DNA of 64,000 bases from assembly GCA_965231905.1 (NCBI GenBank), contig CBDDOO010000001.1:310001-374000 (forward strand). The letters are read 5' to 3'. The notes under the pieces were generated by a model. The model made no database searches. It saw nothing but the letters and a program-made list of their open reading frames with translations, and was not told the origin of the DNA. Made by a program: the position numbers and the translations under genes. The stretch comes from G963663315 sp965231905. GTDB lineage: Bacteria > Pseudomonadota > Gammaproteobacteria > Arenicellales > Poriferihabitantaceae. Positions 1 through 8,551 of the stretch are shown in pieces; within the stretch, counting starts at the first letter, position 1, and each line of letters begins with the position of its first letter.

Positions 1-385
1 AGGCAGCGGAGATTCTGAATCGAAGACCCCGGAAGTGGAGTTCTCGGAATTGCGGACCGGACTGGCGATTCATCTGCAGCCGACGGTACAGGACCACCAG
101 ATCACGCTGCGGATGGCGTTATCGCGCTCCAGCCTGGTTGATCGGGTCCCGTTCAATTACTCCGGCATTGAAGGGGAAAACTTTGTCACAGATGACTTCA
201 ACCGGGTTTTGTCGGTGTCATTGAAAGACGGGGAACCCAAGCTGTTGATGTCCTTCTCGGAAGCGGTGGTCCGTGATCAAAAGGAGAGAATTCCATTTCT
301 CGGCGCATTGGGAAACAGCAGCGACACACAGGACCGGTCCCGCGAGACGATCATGATGATTACCGCAAGTGTGGTTCCGGGCTGA
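1..385 (+). CDS. pilN: PilN-like type IVb pilus secretin, C-terminal fragment
   Basis: The reading frame is open from base 2, so only the C-terminal part of a longer protein is in the window; the GTG at 35 is probably internal. The fragment contains an ELRTGLAIHLQPTV stretch followed by alternating hydrophobic strands, which fits the C-terminal beta-barrel of an outer-membrane secretin. Secretins of the R64 PilN/BfpB type form the pore through which type IVb pili exit. The stop overlaps the next start by one base, and the following genes keep the R64 order (N-O-P-Q-R-S), which is the main support for the name. The N-terminal lipoprotein signal expected for PilN lies outside the window. The secretin fold is inferred from a short fragment plus synteny. 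Confidence 0.65.
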   Translation, partial: GSGDSESKTPEVEFSELRTGLAIHLQPTVQDHQITLRMALSRSSLVDRVPFNYSGIEGENFVTDDFNRVLSVSLKDGEPKLLMSFSEAVVRDQKERIPFLGALGNSSDTQDRSRETIMMITASVVPG

Positions 386-1581
386 TGTCCTGGTCATCCC
401 GTGTTCAGGTCAATGGCAGGAATATCACTGTGATTTATGATGCTGAACAATTGCCGATATGGACCGGCGCCGGTTCGTGGCAGAAGTCACGGGAAGTCCG
501 CCGTCACTTGGTCAGAACGCGCACGAAGTACTGTTTCGTGGCATCAAAAGCCGGCGAAGGAATCGAAGTCTGGTGGTCCGCTGAAGAACGGGGTGTGTCG
601 ATTGCGGCGAGCCTGGAGCAGTGGTATTCGACGATCCTGGAGGAGAACGACGAACCCCCGGATGATTGCGTGGTCATCCTGTCGTTCGACAAAAACCTGT
701 ACCTGGCCGAATTTGCGAACGGGCTGATTAAAACAGAACGGGTTGTCGACGGGAACAGCGCGCAGGAACATCTGGATCGTTACCGGGCCGAAAACCGGGT
801 TATGCACGGTTTTGCGGTGGGCCGCGGTCTGGGCCTGGCTGAACAATATGTCGAGCTTGAGCCGCTGCCGTTCGAGCTTGGGGAGCGCCGTTTTGAGCGG
901 GCGTTCGTTGTCTTTTTGCGCCACCGGCTGTGGCATCCGATGGCGGCCGCGCCGGTACTGGCTGTGATTGCGGCGGTGGCGCTGAGCCAGGTTGACAGGA
1001 CCGCGCTGTGGGGCCGGATCATGCAGAGTGACCGGGTTGATTCAGGTGAACCCCAAAAACCGGTTATCCCGATTGTCAGCCATGCCGGCGGCATCATGCT
1101 GCGCGAGTTGGTCAAGTTCATGTGGGATCTGGACGTATTATACGGCGACGGCTTGCAGCGGCTGGAATTCACGCCTCCATCGGGCATCGTATTGAGCGGA
1201 CGGTCGGCGGAATATCCGTCGAGGGCAAAGGTCTTCGCCGACCAGCGCCGGGGCCGGCTCAGATGGAACTCGGCGGGCTGGGTGATCAACATGGACATCA
1301 CCATGGGGGACATGATGGAGAAAACGCCGATGCAGACCGAGGCGCTGCTGGAGAAACTGTCGCGGGGCTGGCCGGCTCTGAGCCTGGTCGAGGGTCCGAT
1401 CACCGGCTATACCCACACCACGCGGTTCAATATAGACCAGACCGGCATCAATACATTCGATTTAGTGGACATCGCGCGGCGCCTCGACGGCTACCCGGCG
1501 GTGATCCGCTATTTGTCCTGCAAATATGCCCACTACCGCCTGTCAGATTGTGAAATATCCATCGAAACCAGAACATTATGA
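385..1581 (+). CDS. pilO: PilO-like type IVb pilus inner-membrane assembly protein
   Basis: This 398-residue protein has a single clear membrane segment near residues 185-202 (AAAPVLAVIAAVAL), with a long N-terminal cytoplasmic part and a C-terminal periplasmic part of about 195 residues. This is the bitopic arrangement of R64-type PilO (PilO_2 family), which links the cytoplasmic ATPase to the secretin. The ATG overlaps the upstream stop by one base, implying translational coupling. There are no catalytic motifs. The name rests on length, topology and position between a secretin and a PilP-like gene; PilO proteins diverge strongly in sequence. Confidence 0.65.
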   Translation: MSWSSRVQVNGRNITVIYDAEQLPIWTGAGSWQKSREVRRHLVRTRTKYCFVASKAGEGIEVWWSAEERGVSIAASLEQWYSTILEENDEPPDDCVVILSFDKNLYLAEFANGLIKTERVVDGNSAQEHLDRYRAENRVMHGFAVGRGLGLAEQYVELEPLPFELGERRFERAFVVFLRHRLWHPMAAAPVLAVIAAVALSQVDRTALWGRIMQSDRVDSGEPQKPVIPIVSHAGGIMLRELVKFMWDLDVLYGDGLQRLEFTPPSGIVLSGRSAEYPSRAKVFADQRRGRLRWNSAGWVINMDITMGDMMEKTPMQTEALLEKLSRGWPALSLVEGPITGYTHTTRFNIDQTGINTFDLVDIARRLDGYPAVIRYLSCKYAHYRLSDCEISIETRTL

Positions 1582-1590
1582 GGGATTGAC

Positions 1591-2298
1591 ATGAAAATGA
1601 CCGCAGGGGCCTTGTCGCTGTTGTGCATCGGGATGCTCATAAATCCGATGGCCGGGTCGGCCCAGACAGAGGACCCGGAAACAGCCGGGCAGGGGGCGCC
1701 GACCGCTCCGACACCAGCGGCGCCACCGGCGGCCACGGAGGATTACACGGCGTATATCCGTCCGCTGGACAAGCTGCGGACTGAATTGTCCGAGCAGCGG
1801 GCATTGCTGGAAACGGTGGTCGATATCGCCGCCAAAATCGCCGAACTGCGCAATCAGGAAACCCAATCCGACTTCCTGGTTCTGTTCGATGAGGATTTAA
1901 GCCAGGCAGAGAGAATCAAAGCAGTATTGTCGGATACAGGTCATGTCCGGTCAGACGATCTGGCATCTGTTCGCGCCGAGATCGAATTCCTGAAGTCGAT
2001 GGTTCTGCAGACACTACAGGTACGGGAGAACAGCGCAGTCGTCACTATAGATGACCCCGTTGCCTGGTCACTCGGACCATCGAACATCGAGTATGTACAA
2101 GCCGCGGATGGCATCGAGGCCGGGTTCGTATCGTTCATGACCGGAACGGGCAATCGAGTCGTCCTGAAAGCGGACGAGTCCATCGCCATCGCCGGGAAAA
2201 CGATTTTGCTGGATTCAGTCAAGCTCGGACGGGATGGGCGCATCGGCATCCATTTTGTGGTCGACGGGAAACTGGAGACGGTTTATTACCCGCAATGA
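1591..2298 (+). CDS. pilP: PilP-like periplasmic pilus assembly protein
   Basis: The 235-residue product starts with a Sec-type signal (MKMTAGALSLLCIGMLI followed by GSAQ), then a Pro/Ala-rich linker (residues 30-50) and a predicted helical stretch rich in E, Q and L around residues 55-125. A small beta-rich C-terminal domain follows (about residues 145-235). This is consistent with PilP, a periplasmic partner of PilO and the secretin. It begins 9 bases after pilO and overlaps the ATPase gene by four bases (ATGA), so the genes are transcribed together. The assignment comes mainly from gene order and the signal peptide plus C-terminal beta domain layout. Confidence 0.6.
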   Translation: MKMTAGALSLLCIGMLINPMAGSAQTEDPETAGQGAPTAPTPAAPPAATEDYTAYIRPLDKLRTELSEQRALLETVVDIAAKIAELRNQETQSDFLVLFDEDLSQAERIKAVLSDTGHVRSDDLASVRAEIEFLKSMVLQTLQVRENSAVVTIDDPVAWSLGPSNIEYVQAADGIEAGFVSFMTGTGNRVVLKADESIAIAGKTILLDSVKLGRDGRIGIHFVVDGKLETVYYPQ

Positions 2299-3842
2299 AA
2301 AGATTTCTGTCCCGTCACGCACCGCCGCCAGGTCGCGAATCCACGTCCGGTATCTGGACGACGGACCACCAGATCAACGATTACATCGTGTCCAACGATC
2401 TCGATGTGATGGTGCGTTCAACCGGAGAAATCGCCGCCGCGGGGAACGTGGACCGCCGCCTGCTGCGCGGCCTGCGGATGATCGTAAAGAGTCAGCTTGC
2501 GGTTGAAAGCACGGTGACGATGGTGTCGCCCATCGAACTGCGGCAACTGAGAGATCAAAGCGCCACCCGGAAAACCGGGGTTCAGCAGGTTAAAGTGGTT
2601 CAGGCTGGCAATGCCACGGTTGAATACGTGTTGGCAAAAGCGGTCGAAGCGGGGGCCAGCGATATCTATCTGGATATCCGCAGGGATGCCGCGATCCTGT
2701 CGTTCCGCATATTCGGCGTGATTGCGCGTATTGAAGAATTTGATGTTGAAATTGCCAGGGGCATGGCGCGTGGCTTATGGAATCGTTCCGGGCACTCGCA
2801 GTGGGTAGAATCAGACCCGGTCGATACGGCTTTCACCTACGAGCACGAAGGACATGAGTACCGCGTCCGCGGGAGTTCACTGAAAGACACGCGGGGTAAT
2901 ACCATCGTGTGCCGGGTGCGTGATCCGGGTTACATACTGCCGCTGGATAAAAGCGGTTACAGCGACCACCAGGTTTCGTTGATTCAGCGCATCTGCATGG
3001 CGCCGGGCGGACTGATCCTGATCACCGGGGAAACGAATTCCGGTAAATCGACGACGATGGCGGCGTTGATGGATGCCTCGTCCCGCAATCAGCGCATGAT
3101 CGAGATCGCGGACCCGTGCGAGGTCGAGTTTAATCATTGCACGCACGTCGAACTGGATCATTACCGTGAAGATGCCGATGAAGCTTTCAAAAACATACTG
3201 GCGGCGACCGTGAGACAGAATCCGGATGCGTTGGTACTGGGAGAAATCCGGGATGAGATCACCGCCCAGGCCGCCCAGAACATGGCGATTCAGGGGAAGC
3301 GAGTGTTCTCCACACTGCACACGCAATCCTGTGTGGCCGCGATACCCCGCCTCGCGAGTTTCGGCGTTGATCACCATCTGTTGTCGCTGCGGGAATTTAT
3401 TGCCGGCATTGTCAACCAGAACCTGGTGCCTTTGGTCTGTCAGCGCTGTTGCCGGGACCAGCATGACGATGCCGGCAAAGACCGCCGCTACCGCGCCCTG
3501 TTTGGCCCGGATATTCGGTATATCAACCCGGACGGCTGCAACGAATGCGTGTCCGGCGTGGCCGGCCAGACCCTGGTTGCGGAAGTCTATCCGTTCTTCC
3601 TGGATCGCAAGGATGCCCACAAATTCATCTCCAATCATGAACTGTTCCGTCTGGAAACCTACATGAAAAGGGAGTTCAACATCGAATCGAAGCAGGATCA
3701 CGCCAGGGGCAAGGCGCGTCTGGGCCTGATTGATCCCGGGAAGACCGAAGAGATCATCGGAGAATGGACGGTTGACCGCGAGTTGAAATCAATGGACGCA
3801 ATGGTTGCGGACCATCCGGCGGGAGAGCTTCAATGCGCCTGA
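2295..3842 (+). CDS. pilQ: PilQ-like type IVb pilus assembly ATPase
   Basis: This 515-residue GspE/PilT-superfamily ATPase powers pilus polymerisation at the cytoplasmic face. The Walker A motif GETNSGKS is at residues 245-252. An Asp box (EIADPCEVEFN) follows, then a Walker B region (DALVLGEIRDE) and a His box (VFSTLHTQS). A tetracysteine zinc element typical of extension ATPases is formed by CQRC and, downstream, CNEC (about residues 390-430). The N-terminal 110 residues are a divergent N1-like domain. The start codon overlaps the PilP stop, and the 3' end overlaps the next gene by 10 bases. All expected motifs are intact, so an active extension ATPase is likely. Confidence 0.9.
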   Translation: MKRFLSRHAPPPGRESTSGIWTTDHQINDYIVSNDLDVMVRSTGEIAAAGNVDRRLLRGLRMIVKSQLAVESTVTMVSPIELRQLRDQSATRKTGVQQVKVVQAGNATVEYVLAKAVEAGASDIYLDIRRDAAILSFRIFGVIARIEEFDVEIARGMARGLWNRSGHSQWVESDPVDTAFTYEHEGHEYRVRGSSLKDTRGNTIVCRVRDPGYILPLDKSGYSDHQVSLIQRICMAPGGLILITGETNSGKSTTMAALMDASSRNQRMIEIADPCEVEFNHCTHVELDHYREDADEAFKNILAATVRQNPDALVLGEIRDEITAQAAQNMAIQGKRVFSTLHTQSCVAAIPRLASFGVDHHLLSLREFIAGIVNQNLVPLVCQRCCRDQHDDAGKDRRYRALFGPDIRYINPDGCNECVSGVAGQTLVAEVYPFFLDRKDAHKFISNHELFRLETYMKREFNIESKQDHARGKARLGLIDPGKTEEIIGEWTVDRELKSMDAMVADHPAGELQCA

Positions 3843-4864
3843 TCGGTATCCGCAACCGGATCAACCAGACCCTGATCTTCCCGCGGCAACACCGCCTGCT
3901 GTTTTATTCGGTGGTTGGCGCCCAACTGCGTGCAGGAGTGCCGTTGGCGTCTGCCTGCGAAACGCTGGCAAAAATGACTGATTTGTTGCCGGCTCTGCGT
4001 AAGATCGCAAAAGCCGGGGCGTCTGCGGGCTATGAAGGCCGCTCCGTGATTGATGGTCTGGCGGATACCGGGATGCTGCCGGAAATGGATATCGGCGTAT
4101 TTCGGGTCGCTGAATCACGCGGCACCCTGGTTGATGCCATTGAAGCGGTCGAATCACGCGCCTCGGACAAGCTGGGATTCGCAGACAAGGTGGTCATACC
4201 CAATCTCTACTACGTTTTCCTGCTCACCATCCTGATCTTCTTTGCATTTGAAGCAGAGGACTTTGCGGAGGGCCTGGCGATTGGGAGTACCGAGGGTAAC
4301 ATGGCAATAATGGTGAGCGCGTGGCTGAACACCTGGGGCGCTGTGACCGGCGCCGGCGTCATCGCGCTGGTATCCGTGATCGCCCACGGGAAATTTTCCT
4401 GGACCGGACCAATACGGCGCGCGCTGCTGTTTTTTGATACCGAGGCCCGCTATCAGGTCGGCATCCGTTTCTGTTCGCTGGCTGAAATGCTGGCCCGGAA
4501 CGGAGCCAGTCATCTGGAGATACTGGACGCCGCTGAATCTGTGATGCGCAGTCGATTCACGCAGCATCACATCCGCTCCGCCCGGACCGCGATGAATGTA
4601 CACGGCAGGGCCTTTGAGGACGCGATTGGCGGCGGCCTGCTGACCTTTGAGCATGCCGAACTGCTGTCCGGCATGACGCCGGGCGGGCGGCGCGACCTCT
4701 ATGCGCAGGCGTTCCGGACGGTGGGGCTGGTGCAAAAAAGAATACTGGAAACCCGCTATATGGCGGCAGAAGGGATGTTTCGGGCGTTCCTGCTCCTGTC
4801 GATCATGCTGCTGCTGATTACGATGGGTAAAGGTATGTACACGATGCTCACCCATATAACCTGA
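3833..4864 (+). CDS. pilR: PilR-like type IVb pilus inner-membrane platform protein
   Basis: This 343-residue protein belongs to the GspF/PilC superfamily, the polytopic platform that couples the ATPase to prepilin insertion. Two T2SSF-like helical domains (roughly residues 15-115 and 195-310) alternate with membrane segments near residues 120-145, 165-185 and 315-340. It overlaps the ATPase gene by 10 bases, as expected for a coupled operon. The length matches R64 PilR. There is no frameshift or truncation. Naming follows synteny and topology; family membership is more secure than the exact symbol. Confidence 0.8.
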   Translation: MRLIGIRNRINQTLIFPRQHRLLFYSVVGAQLRAGVPLASACETLAKMTDLLPALRKIAKAGASAGYEGRSVIDGLADTGMLPEMDIGVFRVAESRGTLVDAIEAVESRASDKLGFADKVVIPNLYYVFLLTILIFFAFEAEDFAEGLAIGSTEGNMAIMVSAWLNTWGAVTGAGVIALVSVIAHGKFSWTGPIRRALLFFDTEARYQVGIRFCSLAEMLARNGASHLEILDAAESVMRSRFTQHHIRSARTAMNVHGRAFEDAIGGGLLTFEHAELLSGMTPGGRRDLYAQAFRTVGLVQKRILETRYMAAEGMFRAFLLLSIMLLLITMGKGMYTMLTHIT

Positions 4865-4892
4865 AAAAATCACGAACCACGAGGAAACCAAA

Positions 4893-5351
4893 ATGAAAGA
4901 ACTGATGCGAATGAGAAAAGAAGAAGGGCTGACCCTGCCTGAAATGCTGGTGTGGCTGGGTGTGTTTGCGGTGGTCGGCTCATTCGTTGCCGTGCAGGGC
5001 TCCGGTATCCTTTCAGGTACCCGTCTGGAGCAGGCGAACCAGGAAGTGCACAGCGTGGTTCTGGCCGCGCAAAGTTGGCGTAGCCTGAAAGGCAACTACA
5101 CGGGTATCAACATCAAGGAACTGGAAGACAACGGCTACAACATCAATTTTGAATTGAACGGCAACAACGGGGTGAATCTGTACGATGAGAATGTGACCAT
5201 CGCATCGAGCTCGGCACAAGCCGCGCAAATACGATACGTCACCACATCGGATAAAGACTGCGAGCAACTGAGGATCCGGGTTGAAATTCTACCGAATATC
5301 ACCGGTGAAGTCTGCAATTCCGGGGGCAAAAGACTACAGTTTGACCTGTAG
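4893..5351 (+). CDS. pilS: PilS-like type IVb major prepilin
   Basis: The 152-residue protein has a short basic leader (MKELMRMRKEEG) followed by LTLPEMLVWLGVFAVV, a class III prepilin signal. Cleavage after Gly12 would leave Leu at +1 and Glu at +5. The non-Phe first residue is typical of type IVb pilins. Two cysteines near the C terminus (in DKDCEQ and EVCNSG) could form the usual pilin disulfide loop. A good ribosome-binding site (GAGGAAACC) precedes the ATG. It lies directly after the platform gene, as in R64-type clusters, and is probably the main pilus subunit. Confidence 0.85.
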   Translation: MKELMRMRKEEGLTLPEMLVWLGVFAVVGSFVAVQGSGILSGTRLEQANQEVHSVVLAAQSWRSLKGNYTGINIKELEDNGYNINFELNGNNGVNLYDENVTIASSSAQAAQIRYVTTSDKDCEQLRIRVEILPNITGEVCNSGGKRLQFDL

Positions 5352-5362
5352 ACCGGAAGCCG

Positions 5363-5806
5363 ATGAATCTCGCCGAAATCATCATCCTCTTTATCCTGTT
5401 CGTTCTGGCGCTGGTGGCGTCCCGTCACTCCCAATCGCGGGATGAGGCGGAATTGTCACGGGATGTGGAGGCGGTGCGCGACGTAGCCTTGTCGTATGCC
5501 AACCTCGAGTGTTCGAGCCCGGCCGGAGCGGTGACACTGGCTACCGCGGTCGCGGCCCTGGGCACGACGGTCCGGGTCCAGCGCCCGAACCGTTGGCGAA
5601 TTGCGCTGACACCGCGTCCAGGGTTGACCGGGCCTGCGGTCTCGCTCCAGTACTGGAGCGGAGCCGATACCTGGCAGTGGGTTCATCTGCTGAATACTTA
5701 TCCGGCTGTAGCCCAAACAGGACATATCGTATTGCACATCCATCGCAAGCCCGGATCCCCGAATCAGCGTGGGTTCCAGGGGTTGCTGGAGGGTACGCTA
5801 TGCTGA
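5363..5806 (+). CDS. Small membrane-anchored pilus-cluster protein, PilM-like
   Basis: This 147-residue protein has one N-terminal membrane helix (residues 3-20, LAEIIILFILFVLALVA) and a soluble periplasmic domain. It lacks a prepilin cleavage site. The size and layout resemble R64 PilM, a small inner-membrane protein of type IVb pilus clusters. R64 encodes PilM upstream of pilN, so the position here would be unusual. It overlaps the next gene by seven bases and is part of the operon. It could instead be an unrelated pilus accessory protein. Confidence 0.45.
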   Translation: MNLAEIIILFILFVLALVASRHSQSRDEAELSRDVEAVRDVALSYANLECSSPAGAVTLATAVAALGTTVRVQRPNRWRIALTPRPGLTGPAVSLQYWSGADTWQWVHLLNTYPAVAQTGHIVLHIHRKPGSPNQRGFQGLLEGTLC

Positions 5807-6729
5807 TCAGGGCGCGCGACCGGGAAGACGCCAAAAACGAAAAGCTGAATCGTGAGAGTGGTTTCACGCTATTGGAACTCACGATCGCCCTGGCGGTCAT
5901 ATCGGCGTTGGCCGGTGGCTGGTATCAATGGAAGCAAACCGTATTGAGGGAGTCTGTTGCCCAAAGGACAGCGGACGGAATTGTGCTGATTCAGGAAGCC
6001 CTGTACAGCTATCGGCTGGATGAACGACCGACCCCGGTTGATCCAGACTTCCCGTATGAGTGGCCTGGCGCCATGAGTGATCTGGACCCGTACCTGCCCG
6101 GCATCGTGGACGGGCGCAACGGAGTGGGGCAACCCTACGATCTGATTCCACCACTAACCCCGGTTATGCGCACGACTCCGATTAAAATTACAACGAATCT
6201 GTTGACGGCGCAAAGGGCGGAATACGTGGCCCGGCTGTTTCCGTTGAATGGCAGAATCGGCACGCTGGATACACCGCCGCTCCCGGCCACTCAAGTGGTT
6301 GTCATTGTGCCGGTTCCCGGACACGAGGCCGCGCGCGAGGCGATGCTGGCGCGGGACGGGACGAAGGACATGAGAGGAGACCTGGATATGGGTGATCATA
6401 ATATTGTCGGTGTGGACGATGAAATCGTGATTGGTGGACAGGGGTTGAATACCGATGATGTGGATTTACTGAATCAAATGTCAGCGTTGAACTGCCCGAA
6501 TGCAGTGCAGATCACCGGCGGTGTCGCAAAATGCGCCATGCCGCCGGAGTGCAGGGTCTGCTATGAAACGGATTGGGCATTCCAGGCAACCAATGGCCAA
6601 TGCAATCCAGGTTCAGGCGCACAATGCAGCGCATGGTCATCGACTCCTGATTGGTCACCATGGGAAATCGACGACACCGACAACCGCGGTGGCGCATGTG
6701 GAACGCGTTACCGGCTTGAGTGCAGGTAG
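5800..6729 (+). CDS. pilV: PilV-like minor prepilin / tip protein
   Basis: I chose the ATG at 5800 (309 residues) because it precedes a proper prepilin signal: a basic leader, then RESG followed by FTLLELTIALAVISAL, with Glu at +5. Longer frames upstream are shadows of the previous gene. A central region contains MRGDLDMGDHNIVGVDD, a motif seen in the constant region of shufflon-type PilV adhesins. The last 75 residues are Cys-rich (CPNAV, CAMP, CRVCY, CNPG, CSAWS, CGTRYRLEC), suggesting a disulfide-stabilised receptor-binding tip. The gene ends the operon. No invertible segments or rci recombinase follow, so the C terminus appears fixed. Confidence 0.7.
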   Translation: MLIRARDREDAKNEKLNRESGFTLLELTIALAVISALAGGWYQWKQTVLRESVAQRTADGIVLIQEALYSYRLDERPTPVDPDFPYEWPGAMSDLDPYLPGIVDGRNGVGQPYDLIPPLTPVMRTTPIKITTNLLTAQRAEYVARLFPLNGRIGTLDTPPLPATQVVVIVPVPGHEAAREAMLARDGTKDMRGDLDMGDHNIVGVDDEIVIGGQGLNTDDVDLLNQMSALNCPNAVQITGGVAKCAMPPECRVCYETDWAFQATNGQCNPGSGAQCSAWSSTPDWSPWEIDDTDNRGGACGTRYRLECR

Positions 6730-6755
6730 CATCCAGCTACAGCAAGTACTGCAAA

Positions 6756-6774
6756 GCGCGGGCCATGCTATAGT
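6756..6774 (+). promoter_or_regulatory. Extended -10 promoter before the EamA gene
   Basis: TGCTATAGT matches an extended -10 (TGnTATAnT), with the -10 hexamer at 6769-6774, about 24 bases before the proposed start. It lies in the 18-base element GCGCGGGCCATGCTATAG, which recurs at 7686-7703 and 8493-8510. Confidence 0.45.
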
Positions 6775-6797
6775 TCCGGGATTCAGGTATCTACTGA

Positions 6798-7703
6798 TTG
6801 ATTCCCGGCGGCATACACACTGACAGGCCTTTCGTCGGCATATTGCTGATGGTGGTGAGTATTGCCTCCTTTGCCTGTATGGATGCGATCATCAAGTGGT
6901 TGACCGGCATTTACCCGGTCCCCCAGGTGATTGCCCTGAGAAGCTGGTGCGGACTGCCGTTTTTGCTGCTGATCGTTCATTTGCAGGGGGGCTTCTCCCG
7001 GTTGAGAACCCGGCGGCCGGGAGTCCATCTGCTGCGGTTCATGTTCGTCCTCGGATTGACGGCCAGCTTCTCCTGGGCGTTGTCACAAATGAAACTGGTG
7101 GATGCGGTTGCGCTGACATTCATCGCCCCGATCCTGGTGGCTATCCTTTCCGTTCCGTTATTGGGCGAATCCGTGGGCCGTCATCGCTGGACGGCGGTTC
7201 TGGCCGGATTCGTCGGCATCATCGTGATGCTGCGACCCGGCAGCGGAGTGTTTCAATGGGCTTCGGTGGCGGCGGTGGTGAGCGCTCTTTGCTATGCATT
7301 GCTGATGGTGACCACACGCAGGTTCAAATCCACCGAGCATACCGAGGCGCTGATGTTCTGGCCGGCATCCGGGGTGGCGGTGGCCGGGTTCGCAATTGCC
7401 CCGATCCAGTGGGTGACGCCTGCAGCCGCCGACCTGGTATTGTTCGTGGCGGCGGGAATGTTCGGCAGTTTCGGGATCGTCTGTATCACCCATGCCTTCC
7501 GGCTTTCCCCGGCAGCGCTGGTTTCCCCGTTCGAGTACACCGCCCTGATCTGGGCCACCGCGCTCGGTTATCTGGTTTGGGGAGACCTCCCGGACCGATA
7601 TACACTGATCGGGGCATCCATCATCGTCGCCAGCGGGCTTTATATCCTGTATCGCGAGACCGTCAGTCACGGCAAGGCCAGATCGGCGCGGGCCGTGCTA
7701 TAG
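6798..7703 (+). CDS. EamA/DMT-superfamily transporter
   Basis: The 301-residue protein has about ten hydrophobic segments in two homologous EamA halves (residues 10-140 and 155-290). It belongs to the RhaT/YdcZ-type drug/metabolite transporter superfamily of the inner membrane. Typical features are FACMDAIIKWL in TM1 and ALTFIAPILVAILSVPLLGE at the end of the first half. The substrate cannot be read from sequence. The only start giving a complete N terminus is TTG at 6798; the in-frame ATG at 6849 would cut into TM1. An extended -10 promoter precedes it, so it is separate from the pilus operon. Confidence 0.8.
   Translation: MIPGGIHTDRPFVGILLMVVSIASFACMDAIIKWLTGIYPVPQVIALRSWCGLPFLLLIVHLQGGFSRLRTRRPGVHLLRFMFVLGLTASFSWALSQMKLVDAVALTFIAPILVAILSVPLLGESVGRHRWTAVLAGFVGIIVMLRPGSGVFQWASVAAVVSALCYALLMVTTRRFKSTEHTEALMFWPASGVAVAGFAIAPIQWVTPAAADLVLFVAAGMFGSFGIVCITHAFRLSPAALVSPFEYTALIWATALGYLVWGDLPDRYTLIGASIIVASGLYILYRETVSHGKARSARAVL
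7686..7703 (+). repeat. Middle copy of the 18-base GCGC(G/C)GGCC(A/G)TGCTATAG element
   Basis: This copy ends exactly with the stop codon of the transporter gene. The other two copies, at 6756-6773 and 8493-8510, sit where promoters are expected. Here the convergent SDR gene follows, so no downstream plus-strand gene is obvious within 800 bases. Confidence 0.5.
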
Positions 7704-7723
7704 GATACCGCGCGGTTCATCAA

Positions 7724-8428
7724 TCACACGGACCGGGTAATGCCGCCATCGACACGGATGTTTTGCCCGGTAATGTATCCGCCGCCCGGAGATGCCAGAA
7801 AGGCTACTGTAGCTGCGATCTCTTCTGACTTGCCATAACGTTCCATGGGGATGCGGTCCCGGAACTCCTGTTTTTCCGGCAAGCTGTCGATGAAGCCGGG
7901 CAGAACATTGTTCATGCGTATATTTTCTGCTGCGTACTGGTCGGCAAACAGCTTGGTAAAGGCTGCAAGTCCCGCTCTGAATACACCGGAAGTGGGGAAA
8001 ACCGGGTCAGGCTCAAATGCCGCAAAGGTTGAAATATTGATAATCGTACCGGATTTTTGTGTTTGCATGATCGGCGTGACCAGTCGAGCGGCACGGACAA
8101 CGTTCAGAAAATAAACTTCCATTCCCGTGTGCCATTGCTCATCGCTCAATTCCAGAACCGGGCCCCTGGGGCCATGTCCAGCGCTGTTCACCAGGACATC
8201 AATGCGTGACCAGGTTTCCATGGCGAGATCGACAAGCCGCTGCAAGTCCTGGACCGATTGGTTTGATCCGGTGACACCAATGCCGCCGAGTTCTTCAGCA
8301 AGCGCCTGGCCCTTGCCGGACGACGACAGGATTCCGATAGAATAGCCATCGGCTGCCAATCGTTTTGCGGCATCGGCGCCCATTCCGCTGCCACCTGCTG
8401 TGATCAATGCTACTTTTTGTGGATTCAT
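7724..8428 (-). CDS. Short-chain dehydrogenase/reductase, active site degenerate
   Basis: The 234-residue protein has the SDR Rossmann nucleotide motif TAGGSGMG (residues 10-17), an NSAG motif and the C-terminal YITGQNIRVDGG strand. Classical SDRs use a Ser...Tyr-x3-Lys catalytic set. Here the aligned stretch reads INISTFAAF...TSGVFRAGLAAFTK, which lacks the Tyr and the Lys in that spacing. I recall a proteobacterial subfamily with the same FRAGLA-type sequence, so this may be a family trait rather than decay. Oxidoreductase activity is therefore uncertain. The gene converges with the EamA gene and is separated from it by 20 bases. Confidence 0.75.
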   Translation of the reverse strand: MNPQKVALITAGGSGMGADAAKRLAADGYSIGILSSSGKGQALAEELGGIGVTGSNQSVQDLQRLVDLAMETWSRIDVLVNSAGHGPRGPVLELSDEQWHTGMEVYFLNVVRAARLVTPIMQTQKSGTIINISTFAAFEPDPVFPTSGVFRAGLAAFTKLFADQYAAENIRMNNVLPGFIDSLPEKQEFRDRIPMERYGKSEEIAATVAFLASPGGGYITGQNIRVDGGITRSV

Positions 8429-8492
8429 GTCTTTCTCCAGAGTCAGTAAGCGATACCCGGAATATGAACCAGTTACCCATGCCTGGTCAATA

Positions 8493-8511
8493 GCGCCGGC
8501 CGTGCTATAGT
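8493..8511 (+). promoter_or_regulatory. Extended -10 promoter before the secreted nuclease gene
   Basis: TGCTATAGT (8503-8511) is an extended -10, with a weak -35 candidate TGGTCA at 8484-8489 (16-base spacer). It is within the third copy of the 18-base repeated element (GCGCCGGCCGTGCTATAG). Confidence 0.5.
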
Positions 8512-8551
8512 CCCGGTATGTTCAGATATCCTGGGTTTTATCCGGTTGTCC

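Noticed and set aside
5509..5799. Longer N terminus for the PilV-like protein
   Set aside because: It overlaps the previous gene in another frame and would place about 97 residues before the prepilin leader, which must be near the start.
6730..6797. Shufflon or Rci recombinase after the PilV-like gene
   Set aside because: Only 68 bases lie before the next gene, which is a transporter, and no inverted repeats are seen.
6896..7828. 310-residue plus-strand frame
   Set aside because: It is a shifted-frame shadow of the EamA transporter gene without hydrophobic spans.
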